NCBI GenBank assembly: GCA_018664265.1
Contig: JABJOR010000466.1
Coordinates: forward strand, 1 to 8,919
DNA from: Rhodospirillales bacterium
GTDB taxonomy: Bacteria; Pseudomonadota; Alphaproteobacteria; Rhodospirillales; Casp-alpha2
Direction: 5' to 3'
Length of the DNA: 8,919 nucleotides
Shown here piece after piece: positions 1 to 6,993 of the stretch (within the stretch, counting starts at the first letter, position 1; the number at the start of each line of letters is the position of its first letter). A program made the translations under genes and the position numbers. A model generated the notes under the pieces. It saw only the letters and a program-made list of their open reading frames with translations, did not search any database and was not told the origin of the DNA.

Positions 1-147
1 GATTTCAAAAACACCGGGAACACCAATGCGCTCGCAATCATATCCAGCTTTATCAAGTTCAGTGATGACGCTGTCGCAGAGATGATCGGCAATTTCATCA
101 TAGAAGCGGGCTTCGACGATTAAAACAGTTGGGCGCGTATCTGACAT
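1..147 (-). CDS. ribH: 6,7-dimethyl-8-ribityllumazine synthase, N-terminal part (runs off window)
   Basis: Only the first 49 codons are present; the gene continues beyond the left edge. The ATG at 147-145 is preceded by AAAGGAT, a reasonable Shine-Dalgarno. The visible protein starts MSDTRPTVLIVEARFYDEIA and ends GVPGVFEI. The V-x-x-ARFY(D/E) segment and the GxxEI segment match the N-terminal substrate-binding parts of lumazine synthase. This enzyme condenses 5-amino-6-ribitylamino-uracil with 3,4-dihydroxy-2-butanone 4-phosphate, the product of the ribB domain encoded just upstream. The ARFY form recalls the RibH variants of alphaproteobacteria. It is the last visible gene of the rib cluster, 34 bp after ribBA, and is probably cotranscribed with it. 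The identification rests on a short fragment plus strong synteny. Confidence 0.9.
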   Translation of the reverse strand, partial: MSDTRPTVLIVEARFYDEIADHLCDSVITELDKAGYDCERIGVPGVFEI

Positions 148-181
148 GGTGATATCCTTTGTTTACAATGTATTGTCTGTA

Positions 182-1300
182 TTATTTAATGTCAGCTATT
201 AACTGGTGACCAGCAATTTCCAATCCGTAACCTTCGAGACCGACTACGTTCGGTTTGGAGTTTGTGATCAGTGTCATTCTCTTGACACCCAAGTCTAACA
301 AGATCTGTGCACCGACACCGTAATCGCGCAATTCTGCGACAGGATGGTGGTGTGGATCGAGCTTTGTTCTAACCTGATCTGACAGTCCTGTGCGTTGTGG
401 CTCGCGGATCAATACGACAACGCCGCGATCCGCATCGCCGATCATTTTCATGGATTTATGCAGATGGTAAGCCTTGCCAGCATCATTATCACCAAGCACA
501 TCTTCCATCATATTAAAGGCATGCATGCGGACCAGAACCGGATCATCACCGGATATATCGCCTTTTACCAAAGCAATATGTTCGGCGTATGCCAGCTCGT
601 TAATGTAGACGAACATCTTGAATTCGCCGCCGAATTCCGTATCCAGTGTGGTTTCCAGTGTGCGTTTGATAATGCTGTCGTTCTTCAGACGGTACGCGAT
701 CAGATCGGCTATTGTGGCGATTTTCAGACCGTGGTGCTGTGAAAACGGGATCAGGTCCGGAAGGCGGGCCATAGAGCCATCTTCGTTCATGATTTCACAG
801 ATAACACCGGATGGGTTCAGACCAGCCAGACGTGAAATATCCACGGCTGCCTCAGTATGCCCGGCGCGTACCAGGGTGCCGCCGGGACGGGCTTCCAAAG
901 GAAAAATGTGACCAGGGGATACAATGTCACTGGCTTGTTTTGTCGGGTCGATGGCAACCGCAACTGTGTGCGAACGATCAGACGCCGAAATACCAGTGGT
1001 AACCCCCTCACGGGCTTCTATCGAAACCGTAAACGGGGTATAATGACGGCTATCATTATGCTGGGCCATAAGCGGCAGTTTGAGTTCCTTGACCCGCTCG
1101 GAGGTCAGCGGCAGGCAAATCAGACCGCGACCATACTTGGCCATGAAATTGATTGCATCCGGTGTCGCCATCTGAGCCGGGATGATCAAATCACCTTCAT
1201 TCTCGCGATCTTCATCATCGACAAGAATAAACATCTTGCCGTTACGGGCATCTTCAATGATTTCTTCAATGCTTGAGAGGTAATCAGCGTCTTGTGGCAC
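182..1300 (-). CDS. ribBA: 3,4-dihydroxy-2-butanone 4-phosphate synthase with degenerate GTP cyclohydrolase II domain (RibBX-type RibBA)
   Basis: The N-terminal half makes dihydroxybutanone phosphate from ribulose 5-phosphate in the cytosol. It has the acidic loop [10 protein letters not shown] (about residues 28-37), SASDRSHT (about 106-112), RAGHTEA (145-151) and GVICE (catalytic Glu near 169). The C-terminal half aligns to GTP cyclohydrolase II, but the zinc segment that normally reads ECLTGD..LRCDCG is replaced by [16 protein letters not shown] (about 260-275), with no cysteine. The usual GRGIGL segment reads EPQRTGL. That domain is therefore unlikely to hydrolyse GTP, as known for RibBX of Rhizobiales. 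I chose the GTG at 1300 (372 aa): AAGGA lies 8 nt before it, and it follows the ribE stop by 4 nt. An ATG at 1333 would overlap ribE and has no clear ribosome site. A separate ribA should exist elsewhere in the genome. Confidence 0.95.
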   Translation of the reverse strand: MPQDADYLSSIEEIIEDARNGKMFILVDDEDRENEGDLIIPAQMATPDAINFMAKYGRGLICLPLTSERVKELKLPLMAQHNDSRHYTPFTVSIEAREGVTTGISASDRSHTVAVAIDPTKQASDIVSPGHIFPLEARPGGTLVRAGHTEAAVDISRLAGLNPSGVICEIMNEDGSMARLPDLIPFSQHHGLKIATIADLIAYRLKNDSIIKRTLETTLDTEFGGEFKMFVYINELAYAEHIALVKGDISGDDPVLVRMHAFNMMEDVLGDNDAGKAYHLHKSMKMIGDADRGVVVLIREPQRTGLSDQVRTKLDPHHHPVAELRDYGVGAQILLDLGVKRMTLITNSKPNVVGLEGYGLEIAGHQLIADIK

Positions 1301-1304
1301 TATT

Positions 1305-1904
1305 TCAGTCCTTATCCAGAAGACGCGCAACATAACGCGCCAGCATGTCGACTTCCAGATTTACTGTATCGCCGATGTGTTTTTTTCCAAGTGTGGTCAC
1401 TGTCTGTGTATGGGGGATCACACTAATTCCAAAAGTATTTTTTGTAACTTCATTGATGGTAAGTGATATGCCGTCAATGGCAATGGAGCCTTTTCTGGCA
1501 ACCAGCGGGGCCAGATCATCAGGAACGAGGAAGGTGTATCTTTTTGAATCTGCGTCAGGTTGGATATCAATAATCTCACCGACACCATCCACATGACCAG
1601 AAACTATATGTCCGCCAAGCTCGTCGCCAACCTTCATGGCACGCTCGAAATTGACATCCGTACCAGTTTGCCAGTCTTTCAGGGTGGTGCAGGTCAGGGT
1701 TTCATTGGACACCATGGCAGCAAACCAGCTCCGGTTGCCGTCCCGGCCTTTATCGACGACTGTCAGACAAGTCCCGGAGCAGGCTATAGACGCGCCATCA
1801 TCAATAGCCAGCGTGTCATACACTGTGTTGAATTCAAAGCGCTTGTCGCCGTCTCCGGTGATGGATTTTACGCTACCCAGATCGGTTATAATTCCGGTGA
1901 ACAC
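1305..1904 (-). CDS. ribE: Riboflavin synthase (alpha chain)
   Basis: A 199-aa protein of normal length that dismutates two 6,7-dimethyl-8-ribityllumazine molecules to riboflavin and the pyrimidine precursor. It starts MFTGIITDLG, the family's hallmark N-terminus. Two lumazine-binding repeats are visible: repeat 1 (about 1-97) with SIACSGTCLTVV at 39-50, and repeat 2 (about 98-190) with the matching SIAIDGISLTI at 140-150. The linker GGHIVSGHVDG (97-107) is typical. The start is the GTG at 1904-1902. It directly abuts the ribD stop TAA (1907-1905), with an AAGGGGAG Shine-Dalgarno inside the end of ribD, so translation is probably coupled. The TGA stop lies 4 nt before the ribBA GTG. Called ribE by E. 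coli usage; some Gram-positive annotations use the same symbol differently. Confidence 0.97.
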   Translation of the reverse strand: MFTGIITDLGSVKSITGDGDKRFEFNTVYDTLAIDDGASIACSGTCLTVVDKGRDGNRSWFAAMVSNETLTCTTLKDWQTGTDVNFERAMKVGDELGGHIVSGHVDGVGEIIDIQPDADSKRYTFLVPDDLAPLVARKGSIAIDGISLTINEVTKNTFGISVIPHTQTVTTLGKKHIGDTVNLEVDMLARYVARLLDKD

Positions 1905-3041
1905 TTACTGCTCCCCTTCCCGCTTTTTAAACAAATATCTTTCCATAACGTCTTCGCCCAGATGTAGAATGTCAGTGCGTTTCAGTCTGCTCGCATCAAT
2001 CAAGCGCGCCAGTGATACACCCGCAATAGCGGATAGACCATCCCCGCCAATAACAAAAGGTGCTCTAAACCAGATTAATTCATCAATCAACCGGGCTTTC
2101 AGAAAACTTGCAGAGATTTCAGCCCCGCCCTCGACCAAAACTCTGGTCAATCCTTCGTCGCCCAGCATTTTTGCCAGAGCGATTAAATTGATGCGGCCGT
2201 CTGAATTTATTTCACAGTGAATAACTCTGGCACCGAGAGATTCCAGAGTTTCGGTATACTCTGAATCAACATCTGGACCCGTAATGATCCAAACCGGGCA
2301 TATCTTGGACGTTTGAATGAGAATTGTTTCACGTGAAACGTTTTGTAATGGGTCTAAAATAATGCGAATTGGATTATAATCCTGCATTCCAGGCAATCTA
2401 CAGGTCAATTCAGGGTTATCTGCCCGCACCGTTCCCATGCCAGTAAGAATAGCATCATGCCTTGCACGCAGGGCGTGCCCCATGGATCGAGCCTGTGATC
2501 CAGTGATCCATTTGCTTTCACCTGCCTTGGTGGCAATTTTGCCATCCAGAGACGTGGCAGTCTTTAAAGTGAAATGTGGCCGGCCTTCTGATATGCGTTT
2601 GAAAAATCCGCTGTTTATTTCGCCAGCAACTTCAGCCCTTACCCCAACGCTGACCCCAATTCCAGCATCTTGCAGCAGTTTTATACCCTGCCCGGCTACC
2701 CGTTCATCGGTATCTTGAATAGCTATGACGCAGCGCTTGATACCAGCCTGGATTAAAGCCTCTGCACAGGGTGGGGTTTTGCCATGGTGAGCACAGGGTT
2801 CCAGTGTTACATAAATCGTTGATTTTGTTGATTTTACCCCCGCTTGTGCCAAGGCCATAGTTTCAGCGTGAGGCCTACCGCCGGGCTGGGTCCAGCCTCG
2901 ACCTATAACGATACCTTCTTGAACAATAATACATCCGACAGAGGGATTGGGACTGGTTGTGCCAACTCCGCGCCTTGCAAGGCTCAGCGCCACATCCATG
3001 AACTGGAGGTCGGCCTCAGCGTGGTGGCTAGTCGTCGTCAC
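1905..3041 (-). CDS. ribD: Bifunctional pyrimidine deaminase/reductase
   Basis: Catalyses the second and third steps of the riboflavin pyrimidine branch: deamination of the GTP-derived diaminopyrimidine and NADPH-dependent reduction of its ribosyl side chain. The N-terminal zinc deaminase has NPSVGC, the HAE motif (residues 58-60) and [11 protein letters not shown] with zinc cysteines 83 and 92. The reductase domain follows from about residue 155, with [35 protein letters not shown] sequence and [10 protein letters not shown] chose the GTG at 3041 (378 aa); it overlaps the last 14 bp of nrdR and gives the usual short leader before the deaminase. An ATG at 2999 (364 aa) is possible; a longer reading to 3164 would run far into nrdR and is unlikely. 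Codons 234-239 (Asn-Val-Ser-Arg-Glu-Thr) spell a parS-like site. Confidence 0.95.
   Translation of the reverse strand: MTTTSHHAEADLQFMDVALSLARRGVGTTSPNPSVGCIIVQEGIVIGRGWTQPGGRPHAETMALAQAGVKSTKSTIYVTLEPCAHHGKTPPCAEALIQAGIKRCVIAIQDTDERVAGQGIKLLQDAGIGVSVGVRAEVAGEINSGFFKRISEGRPHFTLKTATSLDGKIATKAGESKWITGSQARSMGHALRARHDAILTGMGTVRADNPELTCRLPGMQDYNPIRIILDPLQNVSRETILIQTSKICPVWIITGPDVDSEYTETLESLGARVIHCEINSDGRINLIALAKMLGDEGLTRVLVEGGAEISASFLKARLIDELIWFRAPFVIGGDGLSAIAGVSLARLIDASRLKRTDILHLGEDVMERYLFKKREGEQ
2325..2340. other. parS-like ParB-binding site inside ribD
   Basis: The plus strand reads TGTTTCACGTGAAACG, 15 of 16 bases of the bacterial parS consensus TGTTTCACGTGAAACA. The 14-bp core GTTTCACGTGAAAC (2326-2339) is a perfect palindrome. 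On the minus strand the mismatch is simply at the other end. parS is where ParB loads as a CTP-dependent clamp before spreading and being moved by ParA; in alphaproteobacteria parS sites cluster near the replication origin. A given 14-mer is expected by chance about once per 268 million positions with equal base use, so an accidental match in 8.9 kb is improbable. Here it lies within coding sequence, in a region of the RibD reductase domain that appears variable. No second site this good was found in the window. ParB binding itself is inferred. Confidence 0.85.
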
Positions 3042-3483
3042 CGAGTTGTCCGATAAATTTGCCAAAGTCTCCGGCCTCGCGGAAGTTTCGATAAACGGAC
3101 GCAAATCGCACATAGGCGACCTGATCAAGATCATTGAGAGAGTCCATAACCATTTCGCCGACAACCTTGGTCGGGATTTCGTTCTCGCCCAGAGTTTCCA
3201 GACGCCGCTGGATGGAATTCACGATGCGTTCAATCCGGTCTTCGTCTACCGGACGCTTGCGCAGGGCTATGTGCAGGGATTTGCTGAGCTTGTCGCGATC
3301 AAACGGAACCTTATCGCCGTTGCCTTTGACAACAGACAATTCACGCAACTGGACACGTTCAAACGTGGTAAAGCGCGAGCCACAGGAATCACAGTACCGA
3401 CGCCGACGGATCGCCGCGTTTTCTTCCGTGGGGCGTGAGTCCTTGACCTGGGTATCATCATGACCACAAAACGGACAACGCAT
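3028..3483 (-). CDS. nrdR: Transcriptional repressor NrdR
   Basis: A 151-aa cytosolic regulator of ribonucleotide reductase genes that senses ATP/dATP. It begins [18 protein letters not shown] with the zinc ribbon cysteines at 3, 6, 31 and 34 (CPFC and CDSC), followed by the basic stretch IRRRRYC and GSRFTTFER. The ATP-cone domain (about 49-139) includes [14 protein letters not shown] and [11 protein letters not shown]. The length is normal. The start ATG at 3483 is preceded by AAGGGGAG at good spacing. The last 14 bp overlap ribD, and nrdR sits between glyA and the rib genes, the standard alphaproteobacterial position. Its targets (nrd operons) are not in this window, and no convincing NrdR box pair is visible here. 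Confidence 0.98.
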   Translation of the reverse strand: MRCPFCGHDDTQVKDSRPTEENAAIRRRRYCDSCGSRFTTFERVQLRELSVVKGNGDKVPFDRDKLSKSLHIALRKRPVDEDRIERIVNSIQRRLETLGENEIPTKVVGEMVMDSLNDLDQVAYVRFASVYRNFREAGDFGKFIGQLGDDD

Positions 3484-3511
3484 AGACTTCTCCCCTTAAA
3501 TATTAAGTGTT

Positions 3512-3548
3512 CCCGCCGACAGCCGGGTTAAACCATGCTATCGGCGGG
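3512..3548 (-). other. Hairpin in the glyA-nrdR spacer
   Basis: CCCGCCGA (3512-3519) pairs with TCGGCGGG (3541-3548). After one mismatch, two further pairs (3521/3539 and 3522/3538) extend the stem around a 15-nt loop. In the direction of transcription (minus) the stem is followed by GAACACTT rather than a run of T, so it is not a textbook intrinsic terminator. It fills most of the only sizeable gap in the operon. It could act as a partial terminator, a processing site or an RNA stabiliser that lets glyA be expressed more than the genes downstream. The structure is seen; the role is inferred. Confidence 0.6.
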
Positions 3549-3568
3549 TATTTATTGTTCCCAACCAA

Positions 3569-4858
3569 TTAGTAGATCGGGAATGCCTTGCACAGTTCCG
3601 CTACACCCTCTTGGGCTTTTGCTTCAGCTGCTGAATTATCGTCTTTGTTGGCGGCCAAGCCGTCCAGAACGTCACCGATCAGATTACCGACCTTGCGGAA
3701 TTCTTCGACACCGAAACCACGGGTGGTGCCTGCTGGTGTTCCAAGACGGATACCGGAAGTGACCATGGGTTTTTCAGGATCGTTTGGAATGCCGTTTTTG
3801 TTACAGGTCATCTTGGCACGATCGAGGCTTTCTTCGGTAATGTTACCGGTGAGGCCTTTAGGACGCAGATCGACCAGCATCAGGTGCGTATCAGTACCAC
3901 CGGATACAATGTCCAGGCCACGCTCAATCAGGGTATCAGCCAGAACATTGGCATTGTCCACAACGCTCTGTGAATATGCCTTGAATTCAGGTCGTAAAGC
4001 TTCACCGAAGGCCACAGCCTTGGCTGCAATAACATGCATCAGCGGTCCACCCTGCAAGCCAGGGAATACGGCGGAATTAATTTTCTTGCCGATATCAAGA
4101 TTGTTGCTGAGGATCATGCCGCCACGAGGACCACGAAGGGTCTTGTGGGTGGTAGTTGTAACCACATCAGCGTACGGCAACGGGCTTGGGTGAATGCCAG
4201 CGGCAACCAATCCGGCAAAGTGAGCCATATCAACAAACAATATTGCGCCAACCTTGTCGGCAATTGCCCGAAAGCGTGGGAAATCCAGTGTCCGTGGATA
4301 AGCGGAGCCACCTGCAATAATCATCTTCGGTTTATTCTCAACAGCCAGCCTTTCGACTTCATCGAAATCGATGGTCGCGTCATCATTGCGCAAGCCGTAT
4401 TGAACGGCGTTAAACCATTTACCGGACTGGGCTGGTGGTGCACCATGGGTTAAATGCCCACCGGAAGCCAGAGACAGACCCATGATAGTGTCGCCGGGCT
4501 GTAACAGGGCCATCATGACTGCGCCGTTGGCCTGGGCACCGGAATGGGGCTGAACATTGACGAATTCACAATCGAAAAGCTTTTTGGCGCGTTCGATAGC
4601 CAGAGATTCAGCCACATCGACATATTCACAACCACCGTAGTAGCGACGGCCTGGATAGCCTTCCGCATACTTGTTGGTCATGATAGAGCCCTGGGCTTCC
4701 ATAACGGCGCGTGAGACAATGTTTTCCGAGGCAATCAGCTCGATCTGGTCTTGCTGACGGCTCATTTCATGATCGATGGATCCCAGCAGATCGGGGTCGC
4801 GCTGGTCCAGACTCTGCGTGAAAAACTGTGCGAGGGTGTCGTTGGCATAAGAATTCAT
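3569..4858 (-). CDS. glyA: Serine hydroxymethyltransferase
   Basis: A PLP enzyme that converts serine and tetrahydrofolate to glycine and 5,10-methylene-tetrahydrofolate. It is 429 aa from the chosen start, usual for the alphaproteobacterial form. Visible motifs are [11 protein letters not shown] near the N-terminus, the [15 protein letters not shown] substrate segment (about 62-76), [14 protein letters not shown] (about 208-221) and the PLP-lysine segment [14 protein letters not shown] with the Schiff-base lysine at about 239. I chose the ATG at 4858, because AGGAG lies 10 nt before it; the ATG three codons earlier (4867) has that AGGAG only 1 nt away. It follows rpiB by 20 bp, so the two are very likely cotranscribed. 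The stop is TAA at 3571-3569. Confidence 0.98.
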   Translation of the reverse strand: MNSYANDTLAQFFTQSLDQRDPDLLGSIDHEMSRQQDQIELIASENIVSRAVMEAQGSIMTNKYAEGYPGRRYYGGCEYVDVAESLAIERAKKLFDCEFVNVQPHSGAQANGAVMMALLQPGDTIMGLSLASGGHLTHGAPPAQSGKWFNAVQYGLRNDDATIDFDEVERLAVENKPKMIIAGGSAYPRTLDFPRFRAIADKVGAILFVDMAHFAGLVAAGIHPSPLPYADVVTTTTHKTLRGPRGGMILSNNLDIGKKINSAVFPGLQGGPLMHVIAAKAVAFGEALRPEFKAYSQSVVDNANVLADTLIERGLDIVSGGTDTHLMLVDLRPKGLTGNITEESLDRAKMTCNKNGIPNDPEKPMVTSGIRLGTPAGTTRGFGVEEFRKVGNLIGDVLDGLAANKDDNSAAEAKAQEGVAELCKAFPIY

Positions 4859-4878
4859 TGAGCACATGCTCCTAATGT

Positions 4879-5334
4879 TTATTGGTTATCAGAAAAATCA
4901 GGGGTGGAGAGTTTCCCAACTCGCAGGTCATGGCGGCCGCCCTCGTACCGCGTTTCCAAGAATACCCTGAGGCAATCACGAGCCAGTTCGTCTCCGATCA
5001 TACGTCCACCAAAACAGATAACATTGGCGTCGTTGTGTTCACGGCAAAGCCGCGCACCGAGTGCGTCATGGATCAGGGCTGCGCGAATGTGGGGAGCGCG
5101 GTTTGCGGCCATCGAAATGCCGATACCGCTGCCACAAATGGCAACGCCCTTCTCTGCTTCTCCGTTTTTAATGGCTTTTGCAATGGCGTAGCCATAATCC
5201 GGATAGGCAACGGACTCAGTAGAATTGCACCCTAAATCAAGCACTTCGAAGCCATTTTCAATCAGCTCGGCTTTCAGGAACTGTTTCAGTTCCAGGCCTC
5301 CATGATCATTGGCTATTGCGATTTTTATCGTCAT
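4879..5334 (-). CDS. rpiB: Ribose 5-phosphate isomerase B
   Basis: A 151-aa RpiB/LacAB-family isomerase interconverting ribose 5-phosphate and ribulose 5-phosphate. Key residues are present: NDHGG with Asp10, the catalytic-base cysteine in CGSGIG (Cys67), His100 in EHNDAN, and arginines 134 and 138 near the C-terminus. The length matches the family. Ribulose 5-phosphate is the substrate of the RibB domain encoded later in the same gene run, and ribose 5-phosphate feeds nucleotide synthesis, so the grouping makes metabolic sense. The ATG at 5334 has only a weak upstream GAG. It is the first gene of the minus-strand run, with about 600 bp of non-coding sequence upstream, so the main promoter should lie just to the right of 5334. 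Confidence 0.96.
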   Translation of the reverse strand: MTIKIAIANDHGGLELKQFLKAELIENGFEVLDLGCNSTESVAYPDYGYAIAKAIKNGEAEKGVAICGSGIGISMAANRAPHIRAALIHDALGARLCREHNDANVICFGGRMIGDELARDCLRVFLETRYEGGRHDLRVGKLSTPDFSDNQ

Positions 5335-5363
5335 TTCAATGCTCTAACTCAAGGTGCAGGGTG

Positions 5364-5398
5364 ATTTTGTATAAATAAACTTTCGAATACAAATACAA
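5364..5398 (-). promoter_or_regulatory. Weak candidate promoter for the rpiB-glyA-nrdR-rib operon
   Basis: On the minus strand two TTGTAT hexamers stand in tandem at 5398-5393 and 5392-5387. Each has a possible -10 at 17 bp: TTTATA (5375-5370) for the first and CAAAAT (5369-5364) for the second. Both are imperfect sigma-70-type matches (3 of 6 at -35; 3 and 4 of 6 at -10). The position, 30-65 bp before the rpiB start, is right for the operon promoter. Placement is inference. Confidence 0.25.
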
Positions 5399-5643
5399 GC
5401 TCACATAAATTCAGGCCACTGATATACCACATGTTCCAAATCAATGCCAATAAAGCACTACGGATCGGGGCATGTGGCTTATCTGGTAGCCCATTTTCCA
5501 ACAAAAACTGGTATGCCACACCTGAATGCATCTGTCAGCACTGTTTTGCAGTTTTGTGTGATTTTAATTTACAGGGACCAGATCAGGAATCCTTATGGCT
5601 TTTGTCCATAACGCAGGATTAATTTTAAAACTTCAGAAGATGC

Positions 5644-5659
5644 TGTGTGAATTGACACA
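5644..5659. promoter_or_regulatory. 16-bp near-palindrome, possible operator
   Basis: TGTGTGAATTGACACA is symmetric at 7 of 8 base-pair positions and recalls Crp/Fnr-family sites (TGTGA-N6-TCACA) without matching them exactly. Its right half TGACACA (5653-5659) recurs directly at 5676-5682, 23 bp away or about two helical turns, and that copy overlaps a small CACA-GTA-TGTG repeat. It lies about 290 bp upstream of the ureohydrolase genes. A regulator binding here is inference. Confidence 0.35.
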
Positions 5660-5852
5660 TAAAATGAGAGCAAAATGACACAGTATGTGAGAAAAGCGGT
5701 AAATCTAGCTGCTTCATAAGTCTGCTTACCCCCTAAATAGAGGCCCTGTAAAGAGGCTACCAATAACCGCCGTTTATAGCCAATTGCGAAAATTTATATT
5801 ATTTGAAAACTATCTATTCATAAAGCCGATAACATCTTTCGGATTTTTGAAT

Positions 5853-5881
5853 TTGTTGAATATTAAGTCGATTGATATTCT
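5853..5881 (+). promoter_or_regulatory. Candidate promoter and overlapping inverted repeat upstream of the ureohydrolase pair
   Basis: TTGTTG (5853-5858) and TATTCT (5876-5881) are 17 bp apart and could serve as -35 and -10 elements, matching consensus at 3 and 4 of 6 positions. Within this span GAATAT (5858-5863) and ATATTC (5875-5880) form a perfect 6-bp inverted repeat with an 11-bp spacer, a size compatible with a dimeric or tetrameric regulator such as a LysR-type protein. The start codon at 5946 is about 65 bp downstream. If both readings are right, a protein on the repeat would cover the promoter. Confidence 0.3.
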
Positions 5882-5945
5882 TTGATTAACAGATCGCAAT
5901 TTCTGTAAATGAAGATCACCCATGGACTGAACACAGGTGTTTCAA

Positions 5946-6956
5946 ATGACAACTTTCGACAATAATGAGCAAACCAACAAGGACAAGGGGAAGGATCGTT
6001 TTACAATTGGATCTTATAGAGATGGTACACGGGTTTCTACGGGTGATATTCGAAGGTTTACAGGCATCCCAACCTTTCTAAAGGCTCCTCTTATTTCGGA
6101 GGTAAAGAACCCAACAGTTGGAATTGTCGGTGTGCCATTTGATGGCGGAACGATCAGGACACCAGGAAGCCGTTTTGGACCACGTGCCATACGTGACTAT
6201 TGCTGGCGCTTGAACGAGTATAATGCAGAGCTTGGGGTTAATCCGTATGCGCTCCATAATATCGTTGATTGTGGTGATATTATACTCTCACCGTTGTCTC
6301 TGGAAGACAGCCATGATTCTATAAGGTGCGGTATCGCTGATTTAATTGAACAGGGAATGGTACCGATATCGATCGGTGGCGATCACTTTATTGCTTACCC
6401 CATATTACAAGCTATTCATGCTGTCCACGGAAAAATATCCGTTATTCATTTTGACGCCCATACTGATACAGCCGATTATTGTTATGGTCAGAAGTTCCAC
6501 CATGGCAGCATTATCCGCCATGCCGTTGATGATGGATTGGTCGATGGCGATAAACTGATACAAATTGGTATCCGTAAGGTCTTTCATGATCAGGAGCTTG
6601 ATTATCATAAAGACAATAACATCGAAGTTATTACCGCGCGTGATTTAAAAATGATGGGCCCTGGCCTCCGGGATATTCTAATGGATCGGTTCAAACGGCT
6701 TAAAGATCAAAAGGTTTATATCACTTTTGATATTGATTTTGTCGACCCAACGTACGCGCCAGCAACAGGTAGCCCTGAAGTTGGCGGTCCTACTAGCGAT
6801 GAAGCCCTGGAATGCATTCGGGCTCTCAAGGGGTTGGATATTGTCGGGTTTGACTTGAATGAAGTCTCACCACCCTATGATGTTCGTGATCTAACGAGCT
6901 TACTAGCGGCACAGGTTCTCTACGAGATGGTATCTGTGCTGAAACCAACGAATTAG
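5946..6956 (+). CDS. Ureohydrolase (agmatinase/arginase family), first of tandem pair
   Basis: A 336-aa ureohydrolase that should hydrolyse a guanidino compound to urea and an amine using two metal ions (Mn or Ni). All six metal ligands are present: His147 in GGDH, Asp170/His172/Asp174 in DAHTD, and Asp262/Asp264 in FDIDFVDP. The HHG segment (about 185-187) supplies the usual active-site histidine, and the family's substrate-side Glu is kept in GSPEVGG (about 278), though the usual PGTG reads PATG. GSRFGPRAIR and NEVSPPYD are typical of agmatinase-like members. I chose the ATG at 5946 because AGGTG lies 6 nt before it; the in-frame GTG at 5937 is inside that element. Close relatives act on agmatine, guanidinobutyrate, guanidinopropionate, guanidine or metformin, and sequence alone does not decide among them. 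Gene 2 follows after 37 bp. Confidence 0.9.
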   Translation: MTTFDNNEQTNKDKGKDRFTIGSYRDGTRVSTGDIRRFTGIPTFLKAPLISEVKNPTVGIVGVPFDGGTIRTPGSRFGPRAIRDYCWRLNEYNAELGVNPYALHNIVDCGDIILSPLSLEDSHDSIRCGIADLIEQGMVPISIGGDHFIAYPILQAIHAVHGKISVIHFDAHTDTADYCYGQKFHHGSIIRHAVDDGLVDGDKLIQIGIRKVFHDQELDYHKDNNIEVITARDLKMMGPGLRDILMDRFKRLKDQKVYITFDIDFVDPTYAPATGSPEVGGPTSDEALECIRALKGLDIVGFDLNEVSPPYDVRDLTSLLAAQVLYEMVSVLKPTN

Positions 6957-6993
6957 AATATCTCTATAAAAATTGAAACTTAAGGAGATAGGT

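Larger units (their letters stand above)
5335..5945. other. Intergenic region without a convincing gene
   Basis: About 610 bp between rpiB (leftward) and the first ureohydrolase gene (rightward). I see no tRNA, no recognisable riboswitch and no credible coding region: short open frames, such as 5431-5622, have no ribosome site and unlikely composition. The stretch is AT-rich toward its right end. It holds a 7-bp inverted pair CCACATG/CATGTGG (5427-5433 and 5471-5477), two related GntR-like elements (5420-5431 and 5509-5520), a near-perfect 16-bp palindrome (5644-5659) and an inverted repeat close to the ureohydrolase start (5858-5880). It must contain the promoters of both divergent units. 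The left-hand half is unexplained. Confidence 0.7.

Noticed and set aside
148..181. FMN riboswitch before ribH or elsewhere in the rib cluster
   Set aside because: The gap is only 34 bp, and other rib gene junctions overlap or are a few bases; no RFN element fits. The region upstream of rpiB also shows none by eye.
828..842. Half parS match ACGTGAAAT in ribBA
   Set aside because: Only one arm fits; no palindrome.
1636..2220. Long plus-strand open frame opposite ribE/ribD
   Set aside because: Antisense to well-supported genes, with no domain and no ribosome site; the same applies to 2947-3438 and 3588-4193.
3492..3507. NrdR box just upstream of nrdR (CTTAAATATTAAG palindrome)
   Set aside because: Only one site and a poor match to the NrdR consensus beyond the shared ACAC start; it overlaps the ribosome site region.
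5431..5622. 63-codon open frame in the intergenic region
   Set aside because: No ribosome site, no recognisable domain, and cysteine/tryptophan-rich composition unlike a real small protein; likely chance.
5826..5846. Terminator-like CCGA/TCGG stem followed by ATTTTT
   Set aside because: A 4-bp stem with a 9-nt loop is too weak, and no gene ends nearby on the plus strand.
5335..5945. Guanidine riboswitch upstream of the ureohydrolase genes
   Set aside because: I looked for guanidine-I, -II and -III features (such as paired hairpins with ACGR loops) and saw none; an Infernal search would settle it.
5938..5953. Second parS-like sequence TGTTTCAAATGACAAC
   Set aside because: Only 11 of 16 matches, lacks the central CG, and overlaps the ureohydrolase ribosome site and start codon, which explain the sequence.
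6181..6186. CACGTG hexamer, the core of parS
   Set aside because: Flanks GGAC and CCAT do not fit parS; an isolated hexamer in coding sequence is expected by chance.
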